NCBI GenBank assembly: GCA_021771635.1
Contig: JAETOQ010000007.1
Coordinates: forward strand, 1-63,949
Source of the DNA: Oscillospiraceae bacterium
GTDB taxonomy: Bacteria; Bacillota; Clostridia; Oscillospirales; Oscillospiraceae
Length of the DNA: 63,949 nucleotides
Direction of reading: 5' to 3'
The notes beneath the pieces are model-generated. The model was given only the letters and a program-made list of their open reading frames with translations, had not been told where the DNA came from and made no database searches. This document shows, in pieces, positions 1-6,527 of the stretch. The translations under genes were made by a program, and so were the position numbers. Numbering within the stretch: position 1 is the first letter of the stretch; each line of letters starts with the position of its first letter.

Positions 1-316
1 TTCCGTCCCTGTCCTGAATGACATGACCGGAGCTGCCGGTGGCCTGCCAGGTCACGCCATCCACGCTGGTCTCCAGCACATGGTCCGCGTTCAGGCGCAT
101 ATATTTGAATCCCGCGTTGGCGGCGGCCAAAACCGCCTCCGCGACTCCCATCTCATTGAGCTGGTCCACCAGATCGTTATATGCGAGAACCAACAGTTCC
201 CGGTTCATCCGGTCGAACACTGCTTTATTCTGGGCCGCTGTGCCGCTCAAGATATCCGGCGCCGCGCAGACGCCCTTGGCGTTCATCTCAGCTTCTGTAA
301 TTTTCTCCAAAGGCAT
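1..316 (-). CDS. Phage tail-region protein, 5' part only (runs off the window)
   Basis: An open frame of 105 codons begins with ATG at 316 after the ribosome site AAGGATGTGAAG and continues through the window edge without a stop. The N-terminus (MPLEKITEAEMNAKGVCAAP) and a following helical part (FDRMNRELLVLAYNDLVDQL) resemble proteins found at the start of tail-fibre or baseplate genes in phages of Firmicutes. It is the next gene in the leftward late operon after the putative nozzle protein, so a tail-fibre or tail-tip role is inferred. The exact family is not recognised, and the C-terminal part that would identify it is missing. Confidence 0.6.
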   Translation of the reverse strand, partial: MPLEKITEAEMNAKGVCAAPDILSGTAAQNKAVFDRMNRELLVLAYNDLVDQLNEMGVAEAVLAAANAGFKYMRLNADHVLETSVDGVTWQATGSSGHVIQDRDG

Positions 317-328
317 ATCTTCACATCC

Positions 329-400
329 TTACCGTTTATAGTTACTGCCCGGTTCCTTCCAGACCAGGCCGAAGGCATACAGTCCGAATGGCTCGTTCAG
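329..400 (-). pseudogene. Relic copy of the 3' end of the nozzle gene
   Basis: Positions 350-400 match 562-612 over 51 bases with one mismatch. In frame they encode the same last residues as the intact gene (LNEPFGLYAFGLVWKEPGSN and a final YKR) before a stop at 329-331. Towards the stop the codons differ but the amino acids do not: GGC AGT AAC TAT with CGG and TAA here, against GGG AGC AAT TAC with AGA and TGA in the intact gene. That is what a leftover end from a related allele would look like. The fragment has no start codon and directly precedes the ribosome site of the next gene. Confidence 0.75.
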
Positions 401-534
401 GCCCCACCTGACGCTCCGCGTCATGCGGGGACCCCGCCATTTCACTCAAATGTCCAGGCAAAGCCCGGCCATTTCAAGGTTTTGCCTCCGGCAAAACGCT
501 TGTACGCCGGACTCCCGGCGGGAACTGAACGAGC
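391..534. repeat. Hairpin-array element between the two nozzle 3' ends
   Basis: The segment is bounded by GCTCGTTCAG (391-400) and its exact reverse complement CTGAACGAGC (525-534). Inside it are several short perfect hairpins. They include TGACGC-tcc-GCGTCA near 409, GCGGGG-a-CCCCGC near 425, CATTT-cactc-AAATG near 438 and GTTTTGCC-tcc-GGCAAAAC near 479. No gene fits here. It separates the intact nozzle gene from the relic end and looks like an inserted palindromic element or a processed RNA spacer. Confidence 0.5.
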
Positions 535-540
535 ATATGT

Positions 541-2409
541 TCATCTTTTGTAATTGCTCCCCGGTTCCTTCCAGACCAGGCCGAAGGCATACAGTCCGAA
601 GGGCTCGTTCAGTTCTTTGTTCTGAAGCCGGAACCGGACCTTGTCCACTTTCTTGATCTTGATCTTTCCGTACAGCGTCCGGGGTGTTCGGTCCGATGAA
701 AACACAAACTTGGAAAAATCGATATAACTCCAGTCCAGATACCGTGCCCGCTCCTTGGCATCAAACACCTGGGACCAGATGCCCCGCTTCTGTGCGAAGA
801 TCTTCACGCCGGTCAGCACCGCCGCCGCCAGGCGCACGGCGATCCCGGTAAAGGTCTTGCTCTTGAAAAAGGCGTTGCCGTCAAAGTCGCTGGTCTCCCA
901 GTAGGCGTCAATGGCGGCTCCGTCATCGTTGTAGCTCTCCGGATCGTCCACGTTGACGGCAAAGCGGCACAGCTTTCCATTTGCCGTGCCGAAGCACAGC
1001 GCGTCGCCGTCCACCCACAGCTCCCTGGCCGGAATGTCCGGCCAGTAGTAGCACTCATACTGGAAACTGCTGTATGGGCTGTTCTTTTCATAGGTCTTCT
1101 GCTGAAGGTCCAGCAGATACAGTGTCCCGTTCAGCGCCAGCACATAGAAATCCCGGTAAACGATGCCGACGGCCTCCCCCTTTCCGAGGGCATTCTGAAG
1201 CGCGCCGCCGATGTAATAGCTCCGCTCCTGGCTGTACTTCTCCCCGGTCAGTTCCTCCGCTGTGATGGCATATACGCCCCGTTCCGTCAGAAACAGAGGC
1301 TCCTTGCCGGACAGTGCGAAGCTGTCCTTTGCCACCGCGTTCTCACCGATCAGGGTGTTGCTGATGCGGAACAGCGCCTCACCGTCCGCGTCCAGAGAGC
1401 CGGTGCGGATCACCACGTTCCGGCCATCCGTGGAGCCGTCCAGAAACGCCGCCAGGGCGTTGTTCAAAATGGCGTACCCCACCACCTGGCTCCCGTCCCG
1501 GCTGATTTTGGTGTAGTTGGTGTCCGGGAAGAAGGCGGGATCCTCAAACCCGCTGTAATAGTCAAAGCCGGGCTTGTCCGGATCGCCGGATAGGAACACC
1601 CGGTCCGCCGCGCCGCCGACGCCGTAAACGGCAAATACGGTGCAGTGGTCCACATTGTCCAGATACCCCTCCCGCGTCTTGGAGGCCGTGATCTTCACAT
1701 TGTCCTGTCCTTTGACAGGTGAGGCCCCCGGCGCGGTCTTGAAAGTCACAGTCCCCTTCGCTCGGTCCACGGTAAAATCTGTGTTCTCCGCTTTCTCCTC
1801 CCACACGCCCTCGCTGTTCAGCACCTCCGCGGTCACCGCTTCGGTGCCCAGCTCCGTGGTGGTCAGCTGATACACGGTGGCCTCCTCGGTCCCCAGGAAG
1901 CTCTCCGTCCACGCCTTGCTCAGCATGTTCAGCGCCTCATAGGCAGTGCCGCCGCCTGTGGGGCTTCGTGAGATGATGATGGTCGGCACCTTTGCCGTCT
2001 CACTGACCTTTTTCAGCGTTGTCCCGTCATACACCCGGTACGCGGTGCCATCCAGCAGATACAGCTTTTGATCGAACACAAAGCTGCGGCTCCTGGCATC
2101 AGCCATGGAGCCCGCCTCTGTAAAGCCTGCCGCTCCATTCCATTTGTACAGCTTCGTCCCCGCATGGACCAGCAGCTGGTCTCCCAGCCGGTGTACGCCG
2201 TTGATGGCCGCCCCGCCGGGCGCCGTGGCAACGGTGGTATACCCCATCCGTTTGCGGACCTTTCCCACCTGGTCCCGGACCATGTTGGGCGCCGCCGGCG
2301 ACCTGGATATATCCACATTGGAGGGACTGTTGTTCAGATCCACGCCCCGAAAGGTCTCAATGATGGTGGAGTACTTCCGGGACTCGCTGGGAATATCAAA
2401 TTTCGCCAC
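541..2409 (-). CDS. Putative tail nozzle / stabilization protein
   Basis: This 622-residue protein has repeated short segments of the kind LYKWNG, KLYLLDG, YRVYDG and FYVLALNGTLYLLDL, which suggests a beta-propeller. Gp10 of P22 and gp12 of T7, the tail-hub or nozzle proteins of short-tailed phages, have this type of fold. It follows the putative adaptor gene by 3 bases and lies downstream of coat, scaffold and portal, which is the position expected for a nozzle. The N-terminal segment contains FRGVDLNNSPSNVDISRSPA, often seen at the start of such stabilization proteins. The last 51 bases are duplicated about 210 bases downstream. Assignment rests on context and sequence character only. Confidence 0.5.
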   Translation of the reverse strand: MAKFDIPSESRKYSTIIETFRGVDLNNSPSNVDISRSPAAPNMVRDQVGKVRKRMGYTTVATAPGGAAINGVHRLGDQLLVHAGTKLYKWNGAAGFTEAGSMADARSRSFVFDQKLYLLDGTAYRVYDGTTLKKVSETAKVPTIIISRSPTGGGTAYEALNMLSKAWTESFLGTEEATVYQLTTTELGTEAVTAEVLNSEGVWEEKAENTDFTVDRAKGTVTFKTAPGASPVKGQDNVKITASKTREGYLDNVDHCTVFAVYGVGGAADRVFLSGDPDKPGFDYYSGFEDPAFFPDTNYTKISRDGSQVVGYAILNNALAAFLDGSTDGRNVVIRTGSLDADGEALFRISNTLIGENAVAKDSFALSGKEPLFLTERGVYAITAEELTGEKYSQERSYYIGGALQNALGKGEAVGIVYRDFYVLALNGTLYLLDLQQKTYEKNSPYSSFQYECYYWPDIPARELWVDGDALCFGTANGKLCRFAVNVDDPESYNDDGAAIDAYWETSDFDGNAFFKSKTFTGIAVRLAAAVLTGVKIFAQKRGIWSQVFDAKERARYLDWSYIDFSKFVFSSDRTPRTLYGKIKIKKVDKVRFRLQNKELNEPFGLYAFGLVWKEPGSNYKR

Positions 2410-2412
2410 GCC

Positions 2413-3075
2413 TTACCACCACCCTGTCGTGTTCCTGGTCCGCCCGGAGCGGAACGCGCCGCCGGAGGCCGCGTAAGACTGCTGGAGCTTGACCAAGCCA
2501 TCCTCAAACTCATTTCGGAACATGGTCGCCATGGCAAGCTCGTCCTCCTTGTACAGCTCCGCCGCGATGTACAGCGGGATCAGGACCGCCGCCTCCGGCG
2601 CCAGCTCGATCACGGTGTCATCGGGCGTGCTGGCGTCAATGACCTGGGGATATGCCGCATACCAGAGCGTGTAGACTCCGGTGATGTTCCCCGGCAGGAC
2701 CAGCACATCATCGCCCTCCATGTCCCACTCATCCGCCTGGGCATAGATTCCCCCGCTGTCCAGCATCAGCCTCTGAGGCTCCAGACAACGGAATCTGGGG
2801 CAGTAATCCGTCAGCTTGATCTTGTACCGTGCCTCCGCCGCCGGAAGTGTCAGTTTTTCCGTGGCCGTCCGCTTTCTGGCCGCGCTTTCCGTGATCTCGA
2901 TCTCGAACTGCTTCAGGATCGGCCGGCCCACTGCCGCCAGCTGGTGCATCGCCTCGTTGGCCTTGCCCGGCATGGCGTTGATATAGTCCTGATTGCTGTC
3001 ATCGGCATTGAGATCAGCGCCTTCGTTGGAAAACATCGTCTGCAAGGCGATCAGCTTACACTGTTTCCACGTCAT
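2413..3075 (-). CDS. Putative head-tail adaptor (connector) protein
   Basis: A 220-residue protein encoded between coat and nozzle. It starts with a helical segment (MTWKQCKLIALQTMFSNEGA), has a central beta-rich part (YKIKLTDYCPRFRCLEP) and ends with a helical segment containing AAVLIPLYIAAELYKEDELA. That helix-rich end and the operon position fit the gp4 (P22) or gp11 (T7) class of adaptors, which sit under the portal. The ribosome site AAAGGAGGG is strong and directly follows a 13-bp hairpin (3093-3122). Family membership is inferred, since no diagnostic residue was seen. Confidence 0.45.
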   Translation of the reverse strand: MTWKQCKLIALQTMFSNEGADLNADDSNQDYINAMPGKANEAMHQLAAVGRPILKQFEIEITESAARKRTATEKLTLPAAEARYKIKLTDYCPRFRCLEPQRLMLDSGGIYAQADEWDMEGDDVLVLPGNITGVYTLWYAAYPQVIDASTPDDTVIELAPEAAVLIPLYIAAELYKEDELAMATMFRNEFEDGLVKLQQSYAASGGAFRSGRTRNTTGWW

Positions 3076-3092
3076 GCAAATTCCCTCCTTTG

Positions 3093-3342
3093 GAAAATGC
3101 CCGGGACATCCCGGGCATTTTCATCAATTTTTGCCGCGGCGCACCCCCAGTGTGGTCTCTCTTGCCGCTCTGCGGCAATTCACCTTCTGTACGTGGCGAA
3201 AACACATTGACTCAGCCTCGGCCCAAAGGAACGGGCCTCGGCAGACCCGGCGGTTTGATGCCGGGCCAGCCGCCCCGGGCGGCGTTCACCAGTCCGCAGA
3301 CTGGTGAGGGGGATTCTCAAGGGGGAACCTGCTCCCCCTTGA
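3093..3342 (-). ncRNA. Seven-hairpin intergenic array between coat and adaptor genes
   Basis: The whole gap between the coat stop codon and the adaptor ribosome site folds into consecutive hairpins. In transcript order they are 3342-3317 (TCAAGGGGG stem), 3306-3287 (CACCAGTC stem), 3283-3269 (GCCGCCC type), 3265-3246 (CCCGGC stem), 3237-3220 (GGCCC stem), 3178-3162 (TTGCCGC stem) and 3122-3093 (13 perfect pairs around AAAATGCCCGGG). No coding frame fits. The first hairpin begins two bases past the coat stop, so it could protect the 3' end of the coat message. The last could attenuate transcription before the adaptor. A conserved RNA motif named Mu-gpT-DE has been described downstream of Mu-gpT-like head genes; whether this is one of them cannot be tested here. 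Confidence 0.5.
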
Positions 3343-3343
3343 A

Positions 3344-4351
3344 TCAAAGTGCGCTGCCGCCGGTCATACCGCCCGCCGCGGCAAACCGCCAGTCCACAAA
3401 ACCCGCGGAAAAACGGCCGCGGCCCTTCCAGCGGTTGTTGTCATTGTTGGGATCGATCTCGCTCTTCACCGTCAGCTTCACCCGGTTCTGGAAGATGGCG
3501 CCGTCGTTCTCCTGAATGAAATGGGAGTCCAGCAGGATCCAGGGCGTTGCCGTCTTGCCCAGCTTCTTCAGCGCCATCGTCAGGTAGGGATCCACAATGA
3601 CATTCCAGCGGCCGAACTGGTAGTTGAAGCCGTTGTTGGCGGTGGCGGGATCCTTGTCGGAGCCGATGGCCTCAAAGACCTTGTTCTTCAGCACGGCGTC
3701 ATTGGGGATCAGGATCGTATCCGGCTGGATCGCCAGCAGCTCGCCGTTGTCGCCCACGGTGTTCTGCATCCGTGTCTCCAGCTTGCCCAGGTTGGCCGCG
3801 CTGATGTCGTCGGCAAAAATGTTGCTCTGGGCGTCGCCCTTCACCTTGGCGGGGTGGTCCTTGGCGAACAGCGCCTTGCCGTCCGCCGCCGCGCAGTCGT
3901 AGGTCTTGCCCTTCACCTGCACCGTGGTGCCGTACAGACCGCCTGCGTACATGTAGCGGCCAAACATCTCCCGTGTGCGGTCGTAGGCGGTGATGAGCTT
4001 GTTTGCCCGCTGCTTCATGGTCCCCAGCTGGTTGTCCTCCACCATGGTCTGTGTCACGGAAAAGCTCTGCTTGAACTCCCGGTTCTGAATGAACTTCTTG
4101 TAGCTCTCCTCAAAGCCGGTGCGGGGATAGTCGCCGCCCTCACCCACATCTTCAAAGTCATCCATCGCGGTCTCGCCGCTGTACCCCTCCACAAAATGGC
4201 GGGAGTTGACCTCCCGAAACAGCTTATTCAGGACGCTGGCCTGTTCAAAGGCCTCGCCCCGCTTCAGCAGATAGCTCTTCAGCGGAAACTGGCAGTTTCC
4301 GTAAGCGGACTCCATCAGGCCGGAGCCGATGGAGACAGTCAAATATGCCAT
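3344..4351 (-). CDS. Major capsid (coat) protein
   Basis: A 335-residue protein with features of Mu-gpT/P22-like coat proteins: an N-terminal arm, the segment KQSFSVTQTMVEDNQLGTMK, and the late motif IPNDAVLKNKVFEAIGSDKD followed by GRWNVIVDPYL. The order scaffold, small decoration-like protein, coat is typical of tailed-phage head modules. It should be the most abundant product of the late operon. It is flanked on both sides by hairpin arrays (4370-4462 upstream, 3093-3342 downstream), which may adjust its expression relative to its neighbours. Confidence 0.85.
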   Translation of the reverse strand: MAYLTVSIGSGLMESAYGNCQFPLKSYLLKRGEAFEQASVLNKLFREVNSRHFVEGYSGETAMDDFEDVGEGGDYPRTGFEESYKKFIQNREFKQSFSVTQTMVEDNQLGTMKQRANKLITAYDRTREMFGRYMYAGGLYGTTVQVKGKTYDCAAADGKALFAKDHPAKVKGDAQSNIFADDISAANLGKLETRMQNTVGDNGELLAIQPDTILIPNDAVLKNKVFEAIGSDKDPATANNGFNYQFGRWNVIVDPYLTMALKKLGKTATPWILLDSHFIQENDGAIFQNRVKLTVKSEIDPNNDNNRWKGRGRFSAGFVDWRFAAAGGMTGGSAL

Positions 4352-4369
4352 ACATTCCTCACTTTCTTC

Positions 4370-4462
4370 GTATCACTCGCTTCCGCCTTTCCGGCGAAAG
4401 CTCACTCACTTCGAAGCTCGTCATTTTCCCCACGGAATCCGCTTCGCTGGGTTTCCGTGGGG
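4370..4462. repeat. Palindromic element copy C upstream of the coat gene
   Basis: The gap between the decoration-like gene and the coat gene contains the hairpin CCCCACGGAA (4428-4437) / TTCCGTGGGG (4453-4462), with a loop carrying GCTTCGCTGGG, and a smaller CGCC/GGCG hairpin near 4384. The sequence ACTCGCTTCCGCCTTTCC and the loop resemble the elements at 5848-5955 and 8528-8640. It begins 13 bases after the upstream stop codon and ends before the coat ribosome site. Confidence 0.55.
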
Positions 4463-4474
4463 CGCCCCAGTTCC

Positions 4475-4864
4475 TTAGAACCGCACTGTGACGCTGCTGC
4501 CCGCGGCAGTTCCTTCCATAGCGACGATGACCGCCACGCCGCTGGCGGTGGTGGCCGTCACCTGGAGTCCGTCGGTGTGCAGCGTCACCTTCGTGCCGGG
4601 TGTCAGGCTGACGCCCTCCGCCGGTGCCGCGCTCAGCGTGGTCTCGAACTCCATGTAGCTCTCCACCTTGATAACCGGCACCTCCCCATCGCTGTTCACG
4701 GGGCCCACGGCCACATAGTCAGGCTTCGCGGTGGCGCCGCACTTGGTCAGGCCGCTGGCGGAATCCGCCAGGGCTTCACCCACCGTAATGGTCTCTCCGG
4801 ACTTCGGCGTCCGGTATTTGATGGGCGGAGTCAACCCCACACCCATTTTCGCAAGTGTAAACAT
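4475..4864 (-). CDS. Small capsid-module protein (possible head decoration protein)
   Basis: This 129-residue protein starts at ATG 4864 after GGAAAGGAAG. A longer reading from 4888 would overlap the scaffold stop and is less likely. It is rich in Gly, Ala, Ser, Thr and Val with alternating beta-prone stretches (VTLHTDGLQVTATTASGVAV) and no membrane segment. Its place between scaffold and coat is where decoration or cementing proteins are often encoded. The family is not recognised, so decoration is an inference from position and composition. Confidence 0.5.
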   Translation of the reverse strand: MFTLAKMGVGLTPPIKYRTPKSGETITVGEALADSASGLTKCGATAKPDYVAVGPVNSDGEVPVIKVESYMEFETTLSAAPAEGVSLTPGTKVTLHTDGLQVTATTASGVAVIVAMEGTAAGSSVTVRF

Positions 4865-4884
4865 CGTTTCTTCCTTTCCGGGGA

Positions 4885-5802
4885 TCACTTCCCCATGTCC
4901 TTCAGGTATCCGGCATACGCCGTCCTGATCTCCTCGTCGGTGGCGCCGGGCATCATCTCCCGGAACATCTCCGCCTGGTCCGCGGGCACCTCCACCGGCG
5001 TCACTCCGCTCCCCACGGGGAGCGGATTCAGGTGCTGCCGGCTGGCCGCTCCATTCAGCGCCGCCGCTTTGGCCGCCGCCGCTTTTCGGGCGTCGATGGC
5101 CTTCCGGTTCGCCAGATAGAAGGCGTCCTCCAGGCCCACCCCCTTCTGCACCAGATCATTGAAGCGTCCCGCCGTGGGCAGTGCCGCGATATCCTCCAGC
5201 GTCTGGACAGCGGGATCCATGGCGCTGATATTCTTCAGCGCCGTCTGAATGGACTCCTGTGCCCTGGCGTTCACGGCGCGGGCCTTCTCCCGCATGGCGG
5301 CCATCTCCGCCTGCTGGATCCGCTCCTGCAAAGGCGCCAGCTCCTGGTTCACGATGCCTCTGATGGTGCCCGGATCGATCCCCGCCTTCTCCAGCTGTGC
5401 CGCCTGCTGGCGCCGGTCCCGCTCGCTTTGATAGCTCTGGAAATCCGCCTCCGTCAGAATGGGCTTTCCGGTGTAGGGGTTCACTTGCCCGGCGAACATG
5501 TCCGCATAGGCCTTGTCCACCCGGGCCTGTGCGGCCGCCTCACGGTCCTGTTCCTCCCGGGCCCGGCGTGCCGCCGCCTGACGGTGCCGCTCTTCAAGGG
5601 GCATCTCCTGGCGGCTCTGCCAGTCGTCCGCTCCGCCCTCTTCCGGGCCTTCTCCGGTCCCTTCAGGCTTCTCAACATCCCCCTGGGGTTCCCCCTCTGC
5701 CCCCTCCGGGGCGCTTTCAGGGCCTTCCTGTGCCTCCGGCTGCTCCTCCACGGCCTCCACGCCAAATTCCTCGCAGATCTCCTGCTGTGTGATATCCTCC
5801 AT
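4885..5802 (-). CDS. Putative scaffolding protein
   Basis: A 305-residue, strongly acidic and helical protein. The N-terminal 60 residues are mostly Glu, Gly and Pro (VEEQPEAQEGPESAPEGAEG), followed by Arg/Ala/Glu-rich coiled-coil sequence (QAAARRAREEQDREAAAQAR) and a Gly/Pro-containing C-terminal tail. This composition and the position before coat match phage scaffolding proteins, which guide procapsid assembly and then leave. The start ATG 5802 follows AAAAGGAG. The frame stays open upstream to 5934, but that part is palindromic element A, so the shorter start is preferred. Confidence 0.65.
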   Translation of the reverse strand: MEDITQQEICEEFGVEAVEEQPEAQEGPESAPEGAEGEPQGDVEKPEGTGEGPEEGGADDWQSRQEMPLEERHRQAAARRAREEQDREAAAQARVDKAYADMFAGQVNPYTGKPILTEADFQSYQSERDRRQQAAQLEKAGIDPGTIRGIVNQELAPLQERIQQAEMAAMREKARAVNARAQESIQTALKNISAMDPAVQTLEDIAALPTAGRFNDLVQKGVGLEDAFYLANRKAIDARKAAAAKAAALNGAASRQHLNPLPVGSGVTPVEVPADQAEMFREMMPGATDEEIRTAYAGYLKDMGK

Positions 5803-5847
5803 GATGTACAGTCTCCTTTTCAGATTTTTCCGCGTTCTGTGCGTCGT

Positions 5848-5955
5848 CATCGCAAGCTTCGCTCCACTCGCTTCCCCGTTCCGCGAAAGCTCGCACCGCT
5901 CCGCTGCGCCTCCTCTTTCGCCGAAAATCCGCATAGCCGCTGGGTTTTTCGGCGA
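5848..5955. repeat. Palindromic element copy A upstream of the scaffold gene
   Basis: About 108 bases align with the element inside the portal gene (8528-8640). Shared blocks include GTCGTCA, CGCAA, TTCGCT, ACTCGC, CACCGCT, TGCG and CTCCTCT. It ends in the hairpin TCGCCGAAAA (5918-5927) / TTTTCGGCGA (5946-5955), whose loop contains CCGCTGGG. The frame through it is open and in phase with the scaffold gene, as copy B is in phase with the portal gene, but here a good internal start lies downstream of the element. Confidence 0.6.
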
Positions 5956-6008
5956 TTTTAGAGATGGGATTTTTCGTTTCCCCTGTTAAGTGGTTTCGCT
6001 TTCCAAGC

Positions 6009-6164
6009 TTACTTGCCGCTCTTTTTGCCGCCGTTCCCGGTCCGCAGGTCGTTCCCCGTGATCCGGTCGGTTCCCTTGGTGCCGCCGCCGGTGCCAAAAG
6101 GCGCCTTGATATTCTGGGTGCCGCTGTGCTTGATCTTCCCGGCATAACCGCAGTTCTTTTTCAT
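6009..6164 (-). CDS. Small basic phage protein
   Basis: A 51-residue protein starting at ATG 6164 with an excellent ribosome site (GGGAGGAGG). It is rich in Lys and Gly (KAPFGTGGGTKGTDRITGND) and has no membrane segment. It lies in the head operon between the zinc-ribbon peptide and the scaffold gene. The function is unknown. The strong start signal and the unbroken operon direction are the main support for calling it a gene. Confidence 0.6.
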   Translation of the reverse strand: MKKNCGYAGKIKHSGTQNIKAPFGTGGGTKGTDRITGNDLRTGNGGKKSGK

Positions 6165-6225
6165 ATCCGGTCCTCCTCCCTTTTGAATTAGGCTTTTTAC
6201 TCCGCCCAAGAGCCAATTTTTGTCC

Positions 6226-6358
6226 CCTCACAGGCTGCGCCGGACAGGCGGTTTCTCCGCCTGCCGCGGCAAGAGGTAAAACATATGCCGATCCCATCGG
6301 ATGGCGGCCGATGGGCGGGCAGCTGCCGCCGAACACCTGCCCGGCGCGGCCTGTGAGG
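6226..6358. repeat. Structured element closed by a 23-bp stem
   Basis: The 23 bases at 6226-6248 pair with 6336-6358 except for two positions; on either strand the transcript would have one G-U wobble and one A-C mismatch. Inside are further hairpins: CCCATCGG (6293-6300) with CCGATGGG (6308-6315), GGCAGCTGCC near 6318, and GCCGCGGC near 6263. No gene occupies it. It lies between two small head-module genes. It could be a folded RNA or a small palindromic mobile element with terminal inverted repeats. Confidence 0.5.
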
Positions 6359-6371
6359 TCTTTGATGTGGT

Positions 6372-6527
6372 CTAATCCCCGGTTTCCTCTTCCGGCGGAG
6401 TCTCCTCCGCTTCTTTCCGCAGGCGCTTGTCGAAGTCCGGGCACCGCTTGTTTCTGCACACATATACAGGCCCGTCCTCCGTGACCTGGTAGACGATCAT
6501 CTCCAGGCCGCAAACCGCGCATTTCAC
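6372..6527 (-). CDS. Zinc-ribbon peptide coupled to portal
   Basis: A 51-residue reading frame starts with GTG at 6527, overlapping the TGA stop of the portal gene (GTGA), which suggests translational coupling. The peptide reads MKCAVCGLEM, then VYVCRNKRCPDF and an acidic tail EEETGD. Cys 3, 6, 24 and 29 form a CxxC and CxxxxC pair as in small zinc ribbons. The function is unknown. It may bind nucleic acid or assist head assembly. Confidence 0.6.
   Translation of the reverse strand: MKCAVCGLEMIVYQVTEDGPVYVCRNKRCPDFDKRLRKEAEETPPEEETGD

Noticed and set aside
329..612. Possible diversity-generating retroelement: gene end (variable repeat) plus downstream copy (template repeat).
   Set aside because: The differences between the copies are silent and involve all bases, not adenine positions only, and no reverse transcriptase gene is in the window.
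2068..3210. Long plus-strand frames opposite the phage structural genes, and similar ones opposite dnaE, TerL and pcrA.
   Set aside because: They mirror GC-rich genes on the other strand, lack ribosome sites and have Arg/Pro/His/Leu-rich translations typical of antisense shadows.
5803..5934. Longer scaffold protein starting at 5934.
   Set aside because: The extra 44 residues are encoded by palindromic element A and the internal ATG at 5802 has a good ribosome site.
6226..6358. Packaging RNA of the phi29 type.
   Set aside because: The phage has a two-subunit terminase and no terminal-protein replication genes; only the general idea of a structured RNA is kept.
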